The notes under the pieces: model-generated
The model's database searches: none
Told to the model about the DNA's origin: nothing
What the model saw: the letters and a program-made list of their open reading frames with translations, nothing else
Position numbers and translations under genes: made by a program
DNA from: Echinococcus granulosus
Taxonomy: Eukaryota > Platyhelminthes > Cestoda > Cyclophyllidea > Taeniidae
NCBI RefSeq assembly: GCF_000524195.1
Contig: NW_020170405.1
Span: 193,570 to 257,569 of the forward strand
DNA: 64,000 bases
Direction of reading: 5' to 3'
Shown: one piece after another, positions 12,769-27,100 of the stretch
Position numbering within the stretch: the stretch's first letter is position 1
Layout of the letters: every line of letters starts with the position of its first letter

Positions 12769-13341
12769 GATACAAAATTGACAGAGTGTAGCAACAAAGT
12801 AATGGAGCCGACAACCACTACGAGAAAAGCATGTCACTCTATGATTGGATGAATTCACGGACCCAGTGCAGTTAATTTACTGCCATTACCAACGAAAATA
12901 TAAACTACAAAGGAAAATTTCTGACATAAATTGCAGTAGTTGCTAATTTCTGCCAAAAATGAACCTCTGAACCTGACTGACTCAAGGCTATGTAGCCGGA
13001 AACAATTTTTGGTCCTGTATTTAGTGGCGCAGGATTTTTTCCCTGTCTAGAGCATCTAGAACTTTCGCACAATTAAGAATCATGTTATTTCAAAATTTAC
13101 TTTTGGAATAAATTGCTTAAATTATAGCATTGAATTTTTGACAACAGGGCTAAATGCAGACAAATAAAGAGTCTCTACCAACATCACTGTTATTAGACCG
13201 TGGCGCGCATTAATGTAACAAATTTATGTCAATGTTGACTAGCAAGCGTTTCATTAACCAGTGTATTAAACCATGGAATTCTTGTTCCTTGAATTGTTAA
13301 TCTTGGCTAAAATTGGGTCGCTGCATACAGTTGCCAATACC

Positions 13342-13951
13342 ATGCCCACAAAGCGCAAATTTAGCGCAAGGTTTCCCACGGTTGGTAGCCAATGTTTTTA
13401 CTTACTAAGATGTTAAGGCCCGAATCAAAAAGATCATGCAATTGGATGATGAAATCGGGAAGCTCTCGGCTACCGTTCCGCCTGTTGTTTGTAAGAAATG
13501 TGATATGCTCAAATTTTCAGCCCGAGCATTAGAATTATTTGTTGAGCAGCTATTAACAAAGGCGTACAAACTGACCATCTCCAGAAATTCAAAAACTATT
13601 CTGCCTTCTTATTTGTATGCGCAGTTTTTGTTATATTGTGTTTTCCCAAGGAAAGAGGTTATAGACACTGAAGAGGTCTTCGCCTTTCTAAAGCCGATTG
13701 TCGCTCATGTCGCACCTGCAAAATCGCTTGAAGAGTCGAAAACACGAATCAATGCGGTAGTTTCGGAGGGGAAGTCGAAACAAAAGAATGGATCTAGTGG
13801 GCGTAAGCGACAGATTGATGAGTGCTTATCCGACTGTATTTTATCGGATGAGTCAGGACCCTCCAATTCTTCCAAAAGTAATGGCCGCAGGAAGTGTTCG
13901 CGCTCGAAGGATCAGGGCATTACTCAAAGCGAGAGTTCAGTTGACTTGTAA
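13342..13951 (+). CDS. DRAP1: Dr1-associated corepressor DRAP1 / NC2-alpha
   Basis: Histone-fold subunit that pairs with Dr1 (NC2-beta) on TBP to repress RNA polymerase II initiation. Four exons: 13342-13380, 13418-13490, 13521-13614 and 13651-13951. The introns are 37, 30 and 36 nt. The 30- and 36-nt introns keep the frame open, so an unspliced reading hides them. They insert residues exactly where the family has none: removing the first joins VPPVV to SRALELFVEQLL, removing the second joins ILPSY to LKEVIDTEEVFAFL. The spliced product is about 168 residues. It opens MPTKRKFSARFPTARIKKIM, almost the family's usual start, then the histone fold (about residues 8-85) and a Ser/Lys-rich tail with two basic clusters. 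ATG 13342 is supported by this conserved opening. VMP1 lies divergently about 570 bp to the left. Confidence 0.92.
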
Positions 13952-14656
13952 AGGTAAGGACCACAATACCACAGACGTGCCTTATTTCTGGAATTCCGTT
14001 GACGCTGACGTGCTAATCACAAACTTTCCCACGGAGGGCTTAAACAGATTAATTGTAAGAACGAAATTGTTCAAACAATTCGGTGCGCTGCCTACTTACT
14101 TTGTTTTTACTGCTAATTATGTTGGGAGGAACGTGGGTAACGCCAGTTATACTCCACTTTTTGCAGGCGTACTGTCGAACTTGGACACCTGGAGACCGAA
14201 TGTGGTATGAAGAATCCCATACGACTATGCATTTCCCAATCTCAAATATTGCGTGCCCTCAGCTTAACTACACCCACACCCTTCCACTTTCCTGCCTGTC
14301 TTGCCCCGTATTTTATGCATGCGGACGCGTGTTCTATGAGTACATTTTATTTGCATTGTTGATAATCATCTTGCCCTCGTTGTTTGTACAGTCCGAATGA
14401 ATGCTACATTGCTCAAATTCACTGCTCGTTTGGTGGTGGTAATTCCATCATCTCTTTTAGGAAGTTGCATGCACAACTCATTACAGGATGTAGCAAGCCT
14501 GCGATTCGGAATCAGTGAGCATGAGGTTAACTTTGAAGTATCTTCTAGTGCGTCTCTGGGTCGATATATCCCGCCTGTAGACACCGACGTATGTAAATCA
14601 ACAAAGGACCTTCCGAGACTATATTTAAATGGTTTTAATGAGCAGGACGATTAACT
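13952..14656 (+). other. Unassigned coding-like stretch, possibly a TMEM231-like membrane protein
   Basis: Several frames have protein-like content and good splice signals but no single model closes. At about 14083-14220 a hydrophobic segment (RCLLTLFLLLIMLGGTWVTP) runs into TWTPGDRMWYEESHTTMHF. The hydrophobic helix, a following W, then YEE and F recall the start of the ciliary transition-zone protein TMEM231, but only faintly. A separate frame at 14397-14654 ends DLPRLYLNGFNEQDD before a stop; LYxNG recalls a later part of that family. A start codon was not found. One frame opens inside the last DRAP1 exon at an ATG near 13890 and runs through a possible 21-nt intron. The gene must end before the F-BAR gene's 3' end at 15167. 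Identity is a guess. Confidence 0.25.
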
Positions 14657-15166
14657 GTTTCAAGACAAAGTTGCAGTAGAGACCATAACATCTAGACCCA
14701 TCGGAAGAGGGACCACTTCCTGGCCTTGGCGAGTCTCTGCAGCGACCTAGATCGTCTATCGGAGTGGATTGCGTACAATAATATGACACGGAGATCCGAA
14801 AGAACTTGCTGATTTGATAAAATTTTGCCCTAAAAATTCCACGCATCTCATCGAAAAGGCAAGCAAGGAATAACTTCAAGGAAATGACTTTTGGATCAGG
14901 ACCAATTTTACTTTGAGCAGCAGTGCCGATAGTGATAACGCACCTGGATGAGTGCAATAACAACTATCGACAAAATGCGTTTGTAGCAAAGTAACCAAAA
15001 CTCACGACAAAATGTGTAATAATCAAAGTTACATCTGTGTCAGGGTGGCGGAGACACGATCGGGGTCAGTGAAAAAAAAGAGGGTATAAGCAAGAGAAAA
15101 CATGCTTGCTAGGAGGTGAAAAAGTAGAGGAGGAGGAGCATCTTCACAGGATTGGGAGGAAGAAAC

Positions 15167-18100
15167 TCAATAGAGTGTGATGCTCAGGTGAGTGGTCGGT
15201 AGAAAACCCTGTCTGGAACCGTCCGCACTCACAACTGCCGTCCAGCCGGAACCGTCGTTGTCCACCTCTAGAACGTAGAAAGCTTCACCCGCCTTGCCTG
15301 AGATACAGCCTTGGCTGTTTCCTATGGGAAAAAAACCATATTATCCTCTGCTACTGATAAAACAATAGTAGTAAAGGTCGCACACGTGTAAACTATTTAC
15401 CCTCACAATCGTACTTCAGAGTAGCCTGACCGACGTAATCACCGAAGCCTTGGGAAGCCGGTGTGGCAGACTCGTCCACATCCGAATCGAACTCGAAAGC
15501 AGATGACCTGAGCCGGTGAAAACAGATCTTAATAGGTAAAGGTTGAAAGGGGTGAAGACTAGTCAAATCTGGGTTAACAACATCTAGGGCGTAAGTGAGC
15601 GAAGCGAAGCACGACGAAGCTGGAATTTTACTATCATATTATGACTTGAATAGTCATGTCGCAGGTGACTACGATTCACGTTATCGTGTTATGTCACTCT
15701 GGAGTGAAATAAAATTGAGTTTTTTAAGGTTGACGATCAATCCACGAATTAACATCTAGGCTCCGATGCAAGTCAAAGAAAAAAAGTACTTGACAAAAAA
15801 ATCATAGTGCAGTGGGTAAAATGGGGTTAGAAACAAGTGGAAAGCGTTCCGGATAGAAAAAAAGTGTTAACACACGCTGTCTTGCCATGCATTTTGTTGG
15901 CTTGTGGAAAGCAGTTGCGACAGCCTCCCCAAACGTGGTTCGGTAAGATGAATAGTGTCAACTGACCAACCAATATGAGCAGCTATTTCCTCCCATCCAG
16001 GATTGAAACAGTGGTTGGTACAAGCCTATGGTCTATTTGAATCCTAACTAGACAGTTGAGGTATTAAAAACAGTAAGCGAAAGCCTTTCAGCGAGGATCG
16101 AGAAAAGCAGTGTGCGCGCCTTGGCTTTGAGTCGAGCAAGGGTAAAATTTGGCTAGCAAAGAGCAGTCAACGTCGAAAAAACAAAACTTTGCTGCCGAAG
16201 GCTGGAGCTAAAGCGTGATATCGAGAGGGTCAAAGTCTGCTTGGCAAGTAAGAAGGAAAAAAGTAAGACTTTGTTACTCTGTATCAAATCGTTCAACAGT
16301 TAGTATGCAGCACATGAATGCTTTTCAGCGTGTTTAAATTCAATTGCATTCGCAAAATTGAACAAGGAAGGAATATCAGAGTAAATAAAATTCTGGTAGA
16401 ACAAATTTTACTCAAAATGATCGGCAATCTGGATCGCTTTCCACCAATGACAATGGGCCACCGAAAATGGGGACGATTTACTACCTTTAAAGGCTACTCT
16501 TTCAGTGGCGGACCATTGATTCGAAACATTTTTATGCCCCGATTAAAGTTACTTATCCTCCTCCATGTAAAGCATTTTCAAAGCCGCAACTTCACATCAA
16601 CCAGATGAAGGAACGGACACCTGAAGCCAGGCATTTCGGAGTGTTGCCAAAATAAAATATTCATAGTTCAATTAAGCACTCGTTGAAAATACAAGCGGTC
16701 CTTACAAATAACTCGAAACTTGAAGAGACAAATCCGCCCCAGCGAAAGTCATGCAGATTGAAAAGGACTGTTAAGCAAGTGAACATCTTGGCGTAGAAAA
16801 GTCACGGGAAGTATTCGCATTTCACTCGGACACATTAGTCAATCAAACCAGAATCGCAATGGAGTGTTTGCAATGGAAAAAAGAGGGGAAAAGATAGAAG
16901 GAAAACGCCTATGGCGGAAGGAAGCGTATGTGGAAAAAGTTGAAAAAACGAAAACATCTAACTTCGAGTAGGGCGTTTCGTTTTCCTTTTAAAAAGCGAT
17001 TACATTATAGTTAAAATTACCGTCCATAGGACTGTGAGTCTGAGCTAGAGAAAAGCTGACTCTTAGGTGAGTTAGCATCAGTTCTATCCCATTACAGGGT
17101 CGTATAGCAATGACTGTTTGTGGCTTAAAATGGATCCCTTTTTATTCAAAACCAAAATGGATTGGATGGCTCGATTTACGAAGACTTCAAATGAAGAAAT
17201 GAGGCCTAAACCAACCTGACAACCAGTTTGCTCTCTCGTGTGGACGCCCATTTCTTCCCGATTCGGAGGTTCGCCTCATAGGAAGTAAACTAAAGCCTTG
17301 CTATAAAATACGAATCTGTCTTTTTGATCGTCTAATCCGTTGGGCTAGTTAAATTAAAACCCAAATGGACTTTTGTATAAGAAATGCCGGCAAAAAACAA
17401 GACAAATCGACGCCAAAAACAGCGCAACTCAGTGCCACGAGTTCAATGCATGTGAGCCGCGACACTCCATAAAATGGAAAAATCTGGAACCTAATAGTTG
17501 CTTTCAAGTACAAAAGAGGCACAGTCGGGCTTCTACTGATCAGTCAAATCAAATTTCAATCGAAAATTGGACAAAGGATGTTGACTTAAGGGAGAAAGCC
17601 ACTTGTCCTAAAGAGCATAAGTTGGTTTTTTTGATTATCTGAACCATATCTTGAGTGGTGATTGGTCAAATGGCGTAATCATGCAAGTCAAAGCTGAAAG
17701 GGAGACGCGGTAAAGGAGAGGTGACTTACCCAGCACGGGTAGGGCGTCTGGGCATGGAAGAGGGTTGACGGGATTTGTCAGTCGGGCTGGAGATACCGTA
17801 GGGATTGGTGCACTCCAGGGAGCTCTGCGCCTCCGCCAGCGCCTGATCCCCTCCCATCGAGTTGTAACGCGACTGAATGATGAAAAACAAAATTTCCCAA
17901 GTGTATAACTACATCAGCTTTGTTATGGCTTGAAAGCCTTATCTAAAAGGATACCGCATTTGCTTTTGAACAATACCACTGAGTCCTTGGTTGATTCGCT
18001 TGCAATGAATGTTACCTGTTTAAAGAAGGCTTTGAAAAACCAGCAACTCGACAGTTATTTCATGTGCATTTTCAAGAGGTGAACACACTGACGGTTCGTA

Positions 18101-21100
18101 AATAAACCACTTCATTTCTATTCGTACGCACTAAATCTACTTGGGAGAAAGTTACTTTGAAAGTAGTGGTAGTGAATGATTATACTAATCTTTATGAGCT
18201 CCAGCCTGGCTGCCAAGGTGGAATAGTCGTTAAATTTTCAAAAAAATCTAGTAGGGGCGATAGCTAATTGAAAAGTTTTTGTGGCTTTGGATTCGTCTAT
18301 AAAAAAAGTGTCCTCCCTTAATTGTCAACGGTAATGGTCCATTTGAGAGTTTGTTTAATTCCATAGTAAACAGAGTTTGCAATGGATTTCACCGTATGTC
18401 TCTTGTCATGAAAACAAAAAACGGGGAATTATAAGCCTGCGAATTTCATGACACCGATTTTGGCGATAGGATGTTAGAGAATTTGATAAGTACATTAATA
18501 TGGAGACATCTATCCACGAATTTTTCGGTGAACGCCTATTCGTGTTACAGTATGAAAACCGGTTGTATAAATAGATGGAAATCGTGATAAACGATACTAT
18601 CTCACGCAAGGAAGCCACTACTTAGCCAAGATAAGGCACGGTACCGATGCTAAGCGTCAGGGTCCTGGCGCAACAAAATGATCTCTCTTCTTAAGGACAA
18701 CGACGATACGTAAAAAATCTCTGTCTTATTCATGTCGGCGTACAAAAATACACGGATGCCGGTTGTAGGTTTTCATTTTGAAATTAAAAAAATCTCCTTT
18801 TGGAACAGGTTGGCACTTTATGCGGAAGGTCCTCTTCGATTCCAGGTTGATACACCCTCGGCAAACATAAACTACCCCACTGTTTACAGCATTCGAATAC
18901 AGCATAGCTGTTTCACTTAGTAATTTGATAGTGGCACAAATGGAAGTCTAGACCTTTTGCAATTAAATCTAGGCCACTTATGAAATGCACAGATGTCACA
19001 CTGACAAGTGGAATTTGCGTTGCGTCACTTTAAAATACTTGGGTGCTGAGTAAGCGCGCGACTCGAAGCCGAAAAATATTTGGGAGGGAATATGACGTGC
19101 TGCGCTCGATGTAGTTGACCACGCGACTCGATTTCTTGCGGAGACTTAGCATACGCTTGAGAATTCAAGGCATCATTTCGAGTTGGGGATCAAATTCAAA
19201 ATTACGAAGTCACTTTTAAAGTTCACAGGTGCGACTGTAGCTAGACCACTTAAAAGTGCTGACAATATGCACGAATTAGTCCAGAGGAGATTATGCAAGA
19301 CGAATCTATGTTTCAAAGGGCACAGATGTTACTCTGTGGCGAGAAATGAGAGTAAGGAGTGCATGGAAGAGTTGTAAAACGACTTACCTCAAGACGCTTG
19401 ATGAGGTCGCTGAGTGAGAAGGTCTGGCGGCGCAGTTTTGCGATGGTATCCTCCGCGTCCTGCGCGTTGGCCAGCTTGGGATTGTCCCGGCAGGAGTCCA
19501 ACAAGCGCTGTGTCGCCTCTCTACAAATGGACAAAAGTGAAGTGTGTAACTTAGAAAACTATCACCACTATTGTGAACTGCATAAAAGCATACTCATCAT
19601 TAAGGATTCGTCTAGAGTAGCCAAGGTGCTAAAGCACACCCTATCAGATGACCACTAGTGGATGGACAATTGCAAAGCTTAGGTTCAGTGCGATAAGGAG
19701 ATTTGTGTCGGTTCATTATCATTTATTAATGATAACGCAATTTCAGCTAATCTATCATTTCTTTAAATTGTAAATACTGGCCACTAAATATGTGCCTTCT
19801 AACACGGAGTTTAAAAAGACCCAATAAAATCTACCCATATATAAAAAGATCATGTCCGGAATTGCCGACACAGATGGCATTGTAAATTGTGTTCTCTGGT
19901 GGCAGTCGAGTCAAGCAAGAGGAAGGTGTGATGTGGAACACCATAACAATTAACAAGGAATCTGGAATTTCCCTAATATAAGTCTTTCAAACATGCACTT
20001 TTGCCAAGACTCTACAATAGGTGGATTTCAAAGCTTTTGGACACAGAAAAGGAGTAAAGACAAGGAAGACGACAATGTAAAGGTGAAATAAAGTGAAAAA
20101 AGTCTCGAAAAGGCCAAGGACTAAAGAAAGTGTCATTCCCCAATCAGCTTCCGTTAAGACCTTACCAAGGTCGCCAAAATAGTCGAGATCCCATTCTTTC
20201 AAAAAAGAACCTTCAAAATTGTTTTGAAAGTTATTTTAGCAGACTTTAAACAGCGATCACCGGGCTAATATTTTGCGAAGTGCCGCAGCGGATGGATAGG
20301 CATTTTACAGTGCCAATTTTAAAAAATACCACGTGACCGACGGTATGTAAAATGGTGCCATTATAGATGTTTCAGGAAAACGGCAGATGATAATCCTTAA
20401 TGCCATTTAAGTTAAATGAACGAAATGGGACGGAAACGTTACAAAAATAAAAAAGTCACGGTTGCAATGATGATATACAAACGCCTGAATGCGAGTAGTA
20501 CAATGCTTTTTGGTACAGGGAAAAAATTATAGCCAGTAACCCTTGACCTCCGGAGAAAGCAAAGCTTGAAGAAGCGAAAAGAGGTCCCAAATGCTGTAGA
20601 AATGCGTAAAACAGTAAGGAATCCCAAAGATGCAACTTTTGTCCTGTTACGAATTAACCTATTCACGTTTGACAGCCAATCAGTCATTAATCTGGCAACT
20701 CCCGCCTTTTCACTCCCACCCTTCGAGGCTATAAGTCATACACACAGTTCATCGCGCCAACTGGTGAAAATCCTACCTAAGTCAGAGCAACAAAAGAAAT
20801 AGCTGCAGGGACCAGCAGCAAGTAAGAGGGTACTTAGAGCCGCGACCTCTGGGTGAATTAGTAAAAACCCGGGTTACGCGATGAGTGTTTCATTACCAAC
20901 AAGTGCGATTAGGAGTGAGGTCAGGACTTCCACCCAAGGTTATGCTGGTAGAGGACATGACCAAAAAAGTACACAAAAAGAACATGCTAAAATTGATGAC
21001 TAAAAAAAGAGGAAAAAGAACTGTCGATGCTCAAGTGTGGTGTGATTTATTTGTCGAATTGACTATACAGACGGTTGGCGAGGGTATTTCATTAATATTG

Positions 21101-24100
21101 CACAGCTGTTGAACATGCTGGTAAAGTTGAAAACCTGTCTTCCAACATAAAATCAAGGGTTGTTGTTAAAGCCAATTTTAAAGCGGCACAGCCTGAATTT
21201 AAGCGTTCGTAAGACTCCACCCAAGTTGTCAATCACTCACAACCAACAGTAAGCATATCATACTAGTTGAAAGCAAGTAGTAGTCGTATAGCCTGAACGT
21301 GAGAGCTACGTTAAGCAACAATGTGTATTATGGTTGGTGGAAAATACAAGGTTACCATAAATTATTTCAAATGTAAACTATTCACGATCTAAGTAGAAAT
21401 CACGTCGCGGATAGGTACTTCGACAAATGGAGTTACCACTTACAGAGACTGGGGGTTAGCCTTAAAAAGTACAATAGTAATATATCATCAGGATTATGAA
21501 TCAAAATGAAATTTGACCGTTATTTGGAGGAACTAAAGGATTCAAAACCAACAAAATAAATTGAAACATCCTAACCGTTTGTAGCCACCGACTTCTAATT
21601 AGGACTGAAGCAAAGCAGTGCTGTAAAAGACCGAATTAGGCATGGACTGTGCGTCTTGCACCTATCAATTCAGGCTTTCTTTAAAACTCCATTTATGTCC
21701 AAACAAAGTCAAACGCATAAGTTTCTTTTGCCAAGTACCTGAACGTAATTGCGTAGAATAGAGAAGGAAAGATCAGTACGTACGGTAACAATTAAAAGAT
21801 GGAAAAGTGCTCTTCTAAATCGACTGCGATCCGGAGGTTCATGATAAATCTAAATAGCAGATGCGAGTAAAAAATTCCTCTCATCATCAAGTTGATTCTC
21901 TTGTAAGCACGTGAAATGCCTGACATGTGTTCTTTAACAGTTTATGACAACTGGTTGCACCAAATTGATTGGTTGATCTAAAGGCAGAAAAGTAGATTAT
22001 TGCCTTACTAAGATAGGCGAAAAAGCCAGATCATGGTAACCGACTTCCTTCTGAGGTCCAAAGAGATAAAATGCAAACTAATTAACTATCATGAGTCAAA
22101 GAACAGTCGAGAAATGCAACATCATCATCCAAGTTGGTTCCTCTGCGTACGTATACAGAGTTCATAAACAAGTTAACGATGCTAAGCTCCCACACATCCC
22201 CGTATTAAAGTACAAAGAACTGGAAGGCATTAATCGGTAAAACAAAAATGTGCCTTTTGACTGGTGCTACCTGGCGAGCCGGCTACACCCCTCAACTACT
22301 GGAGTGTAGATGGGAACCCAACTTGTAAACTGCACTAAATAGAAACAGCGATCTACCATAAACTTTTGTCAACCAAAAGTCAATTGATAGCACAATCTCA
22401 TCCCATTGCGTGTGCCCAGTACAAGGATGGAGTTCATTTGGAAATGGTCATGTTGTTGCAGCGGATACAAAGTGTTCCAGGAGTTCAGTGGCGGCAAAAT
22501 CCATGATAAATGAGAAAGGAACTCAGAGTTGGCTCGAAAAGCGACAGATTGATGAGTAGCAGGAAACCTGAGATTGTACCCCAAAGAAAGGGGTGATTTA
22601 ATCTTTTGTGAGATACAAAAAAGTGGAGGATAAGAACTTTTGAACATCCACAGTATAGGCTAGATCTTGCTTCGCAATAAAATCCTTCGAGTGACCCACA
22701 ATAGAATGCCATAACTTTACACTTTTTAAACCAGTGACCATCCTTATTCATCAAAAAACAATGTTTTAGTGAGTAGATATTTCCTTATAGCATTGTTAAA
22801 GACATTCACCCTCCTACTTATACTAAAAGTCACCATTGAATGTTCCGACTATGGGAAATAAAAACAATTGGGAAATCCATCAAGGTTCCAATCAAAGGTC
22901 TAATATACAAGACTGCTTTTTTCCGATGTCTGCAAAATATTTTCTTACAACCGGCCTTCACTCTCGCCAAAGGGATTGCAAAATCTGCGGGCATAAAAAA
23001 TGACCTTGCACAAAAATGGTAAAGATATGAGCGCCCACACAGAACAGGAAGAAAAAAAAGTACCAACCCCAGTTTCCCTAAACGGTCAGCCTAACAAAAT
23101 CCCTCTCCGATACTTTTAAGGGAATAAAAAGACAAGAAAAGCAGCCGCACATGCTTCCTAAACGGTTACAACAACAAAGATCCAAAGAGAGTAGATGGAT
23201 AAGTGAGTTATGCACATTCATGCTGACAACGACAACGACGAAGGGGACAAGGGTAGAGAAGCAAAAAAGGCAAGCAGAGGAACGCATGCACAACACTATT
23301 ACAGTGACTCTAGGGCTCAAGCTAATACCAAGACACAAACTGGAGACAGTGAGGGAGGGACAAAATGTGGGTGTCTGTTCATCACCTGAGTCTGCGTTGC
23401 CAAAATGGGATGCTGCGGTGATGAAGGAGCGAAAGAAAAGAGAGACAACAAAGTAACAACCCGTCAAAATTAAAGAAGGCGTGTACATTGCTACACACAC
23501 GCAAACATAAATCGTTGAGTGGATGATATAGTGAAAAGCGCAGCCTCATTTGCATGAGTTTACTTGTGATTGAAAGAAGCACAATTGCAGATTCCTGCTT
23601 GCCATAGAAGTAGGATGAGATTTACCGGTAAAATGAACGATGCGTATAGTGAGAAAGGCCTTTCCAAGCTGAAACATTAGCAATTAGACCATTCTGCGGC
23701 TCGGTGAAGCAATATCACCGACACGCATCAGCAATCAAAGGGTGTGGGAAAAAGCAAGACCACTTTAAAGCACGCAGTTTGTGAACCCTGACAAAGAACG
23801 TGTCAAACAAAATTGTCGTTGATGAAAAGATGCTCATTTGAGAGTTTACTATTTAAACGCGCGATCTAATCTCATATCAAACCTTCTTTGGTAATTTCAT
23901 TGCCTAGAAATAGTTGCTACAAAAGCAACTGCGGCCACGTATGGCGTAGCAACGAAGAGAGGTATTGACTAAATCCGAGTATGACGTTGGGCAAGAAGAA
24001 GGTGGGAGGAGGGTTTCGGTGATATTACTGAGTTGCGCCAGGAAGACAACACGAAAAGTCAAATTTTAAGACGGTTCTCCTCTTTAAAGGGCTCAACATC

Positions 24101-27100
24101 TTTTTTGGTGTTAGTTGTTAATCTGAAAGCAGAATTGACAAAAAGCGAAGCATTTGTTATGATACCAGCTTCCTAAAGGAAAGGTGATAAAGAATTAACC
24201 TTGGAAAATTCCTCTACCGGAGCTTGACTATTGAGAGTGTATATACAATGATTTGATGAAGTGGGACGGAAATAGCATGATCCGCGCGGACAAAACTAAC
24301 AAAGTGGTACAACAATTACGAAATTTCCAACAAATTTAATTCCACCTAGAAGAAATGCGCATGCCAATCCCTAAGATAGCAATAAATCTTCACTCCAGAT
24401 TTGACATTGGATGGTATTTCATCCGAACGAATTGCGATATCTTTGTAGTCGGTGGATCTAATTAATCATAATGTCGAACAGCCGGAAACTCAAGTAAACA
24501 ACTTAAAAACAAGGGGACTTAATTGCATAGTGATTGGTAAAAGTGTATATGAATTGAAACATTGTGAAAACAGTGAATGTGAACTTACATAGAGCCTTGA
24601 ACTTTGTCCAGGCTTGACTTGAGAGTTTTGATACGATCATCTAGTTGGATCACAGTCATTTCAGACTCCTGCGGGGCAGAAAGTGCACAACAAATTATTA
24701 CACCCTTGAGTCAGGAGAAACAGTGGTAATAGGAAATAGCCATCACTGGATTATAAAGCGAAAAAAGGTGCAGTTTTGGAGCCCGTTTAGAAAGGTAGCA
24801 ACAGTCGGAATTGATACACCCCAACCAACTCACCTACAAGCAAATTTGACTCGGTACCTTAAATATTTTTGTATTTTTAAAGTAGCAACTTCACGACCGC
24901 TTCAGACGGACGAATAACAAAAATTTGGACGTAATCAAGCATTAATCCAAGTTATGCTTAATTGTGAAATGGCGGGATTAATCATTACCACAGATCAAAC
25001 ACAATGGAATACCTTCTTTTTTCGCATGACATTTGGCTAGAGGTATGAATTGCAACAGTTAATTTCTGTTGCAGAAAATGGAACCCGGGTTCTTCAAGTT
25101 AAAACAAATTTCGAGGAAAATAGAGAACTTGACCCTGAAGTAGCATTTTGCGCATTCCTCATGACAAAACATTATTGGTCAATAGATCACGATTTGTGAG
25201 AGAAAGTGTAAATACAAGTGCTAGGATTAAGAGGCAAAAATTAGAAGCCTCGCCAACAAACCCTGGAGTTTGATGAAAGCTGAAAAGTGGTTTTTGAGAA
25301 GATGAAATGTGCATCAGCAACCACATGCACACACAAATAAGCAAGGAGGCAGAACGAGGATAGATTAGGCTACGAGGAAAAACTGTGTAGTATTTTGTTT
25401 TGACCTTTACACACACGAGAGTGTGCAGGCGACGGTAATGACCGTCATTAATGTCACACACATCTGCACACATTAGCGTTAAATAACAATTAATTGTTAA
25501 AAGGGCGTAACTGGGGCTCATTCAACTTCGAACAGAAGAAAATATAAATTGATTCTCACTAAATAGTTAAATCGGAAAGGTGGAGTTCGGAGCTTTTACC
25601 GATGACAGAGAATAACTCTTCAGCTAACGTAAAAACCAGGCCGTGGACAAGTGAAAAAGTACTGCATAATAATACCTAGGTAATGAATTCTCATTAGTCT
25701 TGAGTAAATTGGTGAAAATCCAACAAACTGTTGTGAACTCAACAGGTCCTTACTACAGATCAAAAATTTTGGAAATTTATCTTGGCTCAAAGTACACCCA
25801 CAACAATGAATGAAAGTTCCAATTTTGGCTCGATGTCAGCCTTTGGTTGTGCTATAAAGCGCAGGAATTGGATCAGGACCGTAAACTTCCCTTCAAAAAA
25901 GAATATACTTTAATATTGCATTAAAAGCAGGCGTTCAAGCCAAGTGGGAGGGAAAACGCATTAGTTTCATAGCTTTAATTTTTTTGCTGCAGACTGGAGC
26001 TCTAACTTCAAATACGCGATAGTTCATGAGATATTTAATCTAGTAGACAAAGGTTATGAGGATACATCCTTGTTTATTGGCAAGGACACGGATAGCTGAT
26101 GGGTGCCTGCAACTATCCACAAGTTATCCCAGCAGGACTAAAATTATGCAATATGCTACTTCAAAAGGAGCGATAAACCAAAGAAACGGGACGGCTCAGT
26201 TGAAGGTCATTTGTGCTTGGATGGTGCGCACGAAAGCTGTCACACGAGAGTCGTTTGTGACACATTCAGAAACACATGCACACAAACGGTGAGAGCGTGT
26301 TCAACCAATGGCATACCGTAAGCAAGCAACCTATTGGTCTCCTATACATACATATAACCACAGTACTGGCAGACCTGATGATCACGAGAGGATAGAATTT
26401 AGTTGCTGCACGGCTGAGCACTACCTGGGCGTAACCGTAAACGGTTCTACACTCTCTCAACCATCTCTTGAGACCATTGCACCAACGGAGCTCATAGGAG
26501 ACGAGGTCTATAAAACAAGCCTTAATCACTTCGTTCCTTTCTACCAAGGATGAAAGAATTGCTTCGCCTTTTCGACACCTAAACCTAAACAGATGTGCCT
26601 AACATAGAGCAGTGAGTGGGGCTTTCACACGCCCTGAATGGCACATAGTAAACAACGCACACCAATGTCTCTTATCGCTCTCTCGCTCACACGCACACCC
26701 AATTCGATAGGCTTATTGCTGCTATGCTCATCGAGTGCAATAGAGCATCCATTTGCTATTGGAACAGTCAATCAAAGAGTATGTGTCAGCCTAACTGTAC
26801 ACCTACATCTTCTTTCTACAGAAACAACAATCACATATCTAGCATTCCATGCAAGCCACCCATCGATGAACAACGGGAAATGGTCCAGATAGTAAACTTG
26901 TCAATACGATAGATGGACTAAATGTCGCCGGATGATCCAAATAAACCTATAGTAGGTTCAGTACAGGCTCAAGATTTGTGGACTGAGAACGCATTTTGAA
27001 TAAATTCATTGGAAATAGAACAAATCACATCCACCGGTCGCAATATTCTAGGATAACTTTTGGTGCAGTTATGGTAAAGGTGCCTATCTACAATTTCAGG

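Noticed and set aside
23078..23500. 140-codon minus-strand hydrophobic open frame
   Set aside because: Intronic to the F-BAR gene, low-complexity Val/Ser/Phe-rich, overlapped by a frame on the other strand, and without a recognisable family.
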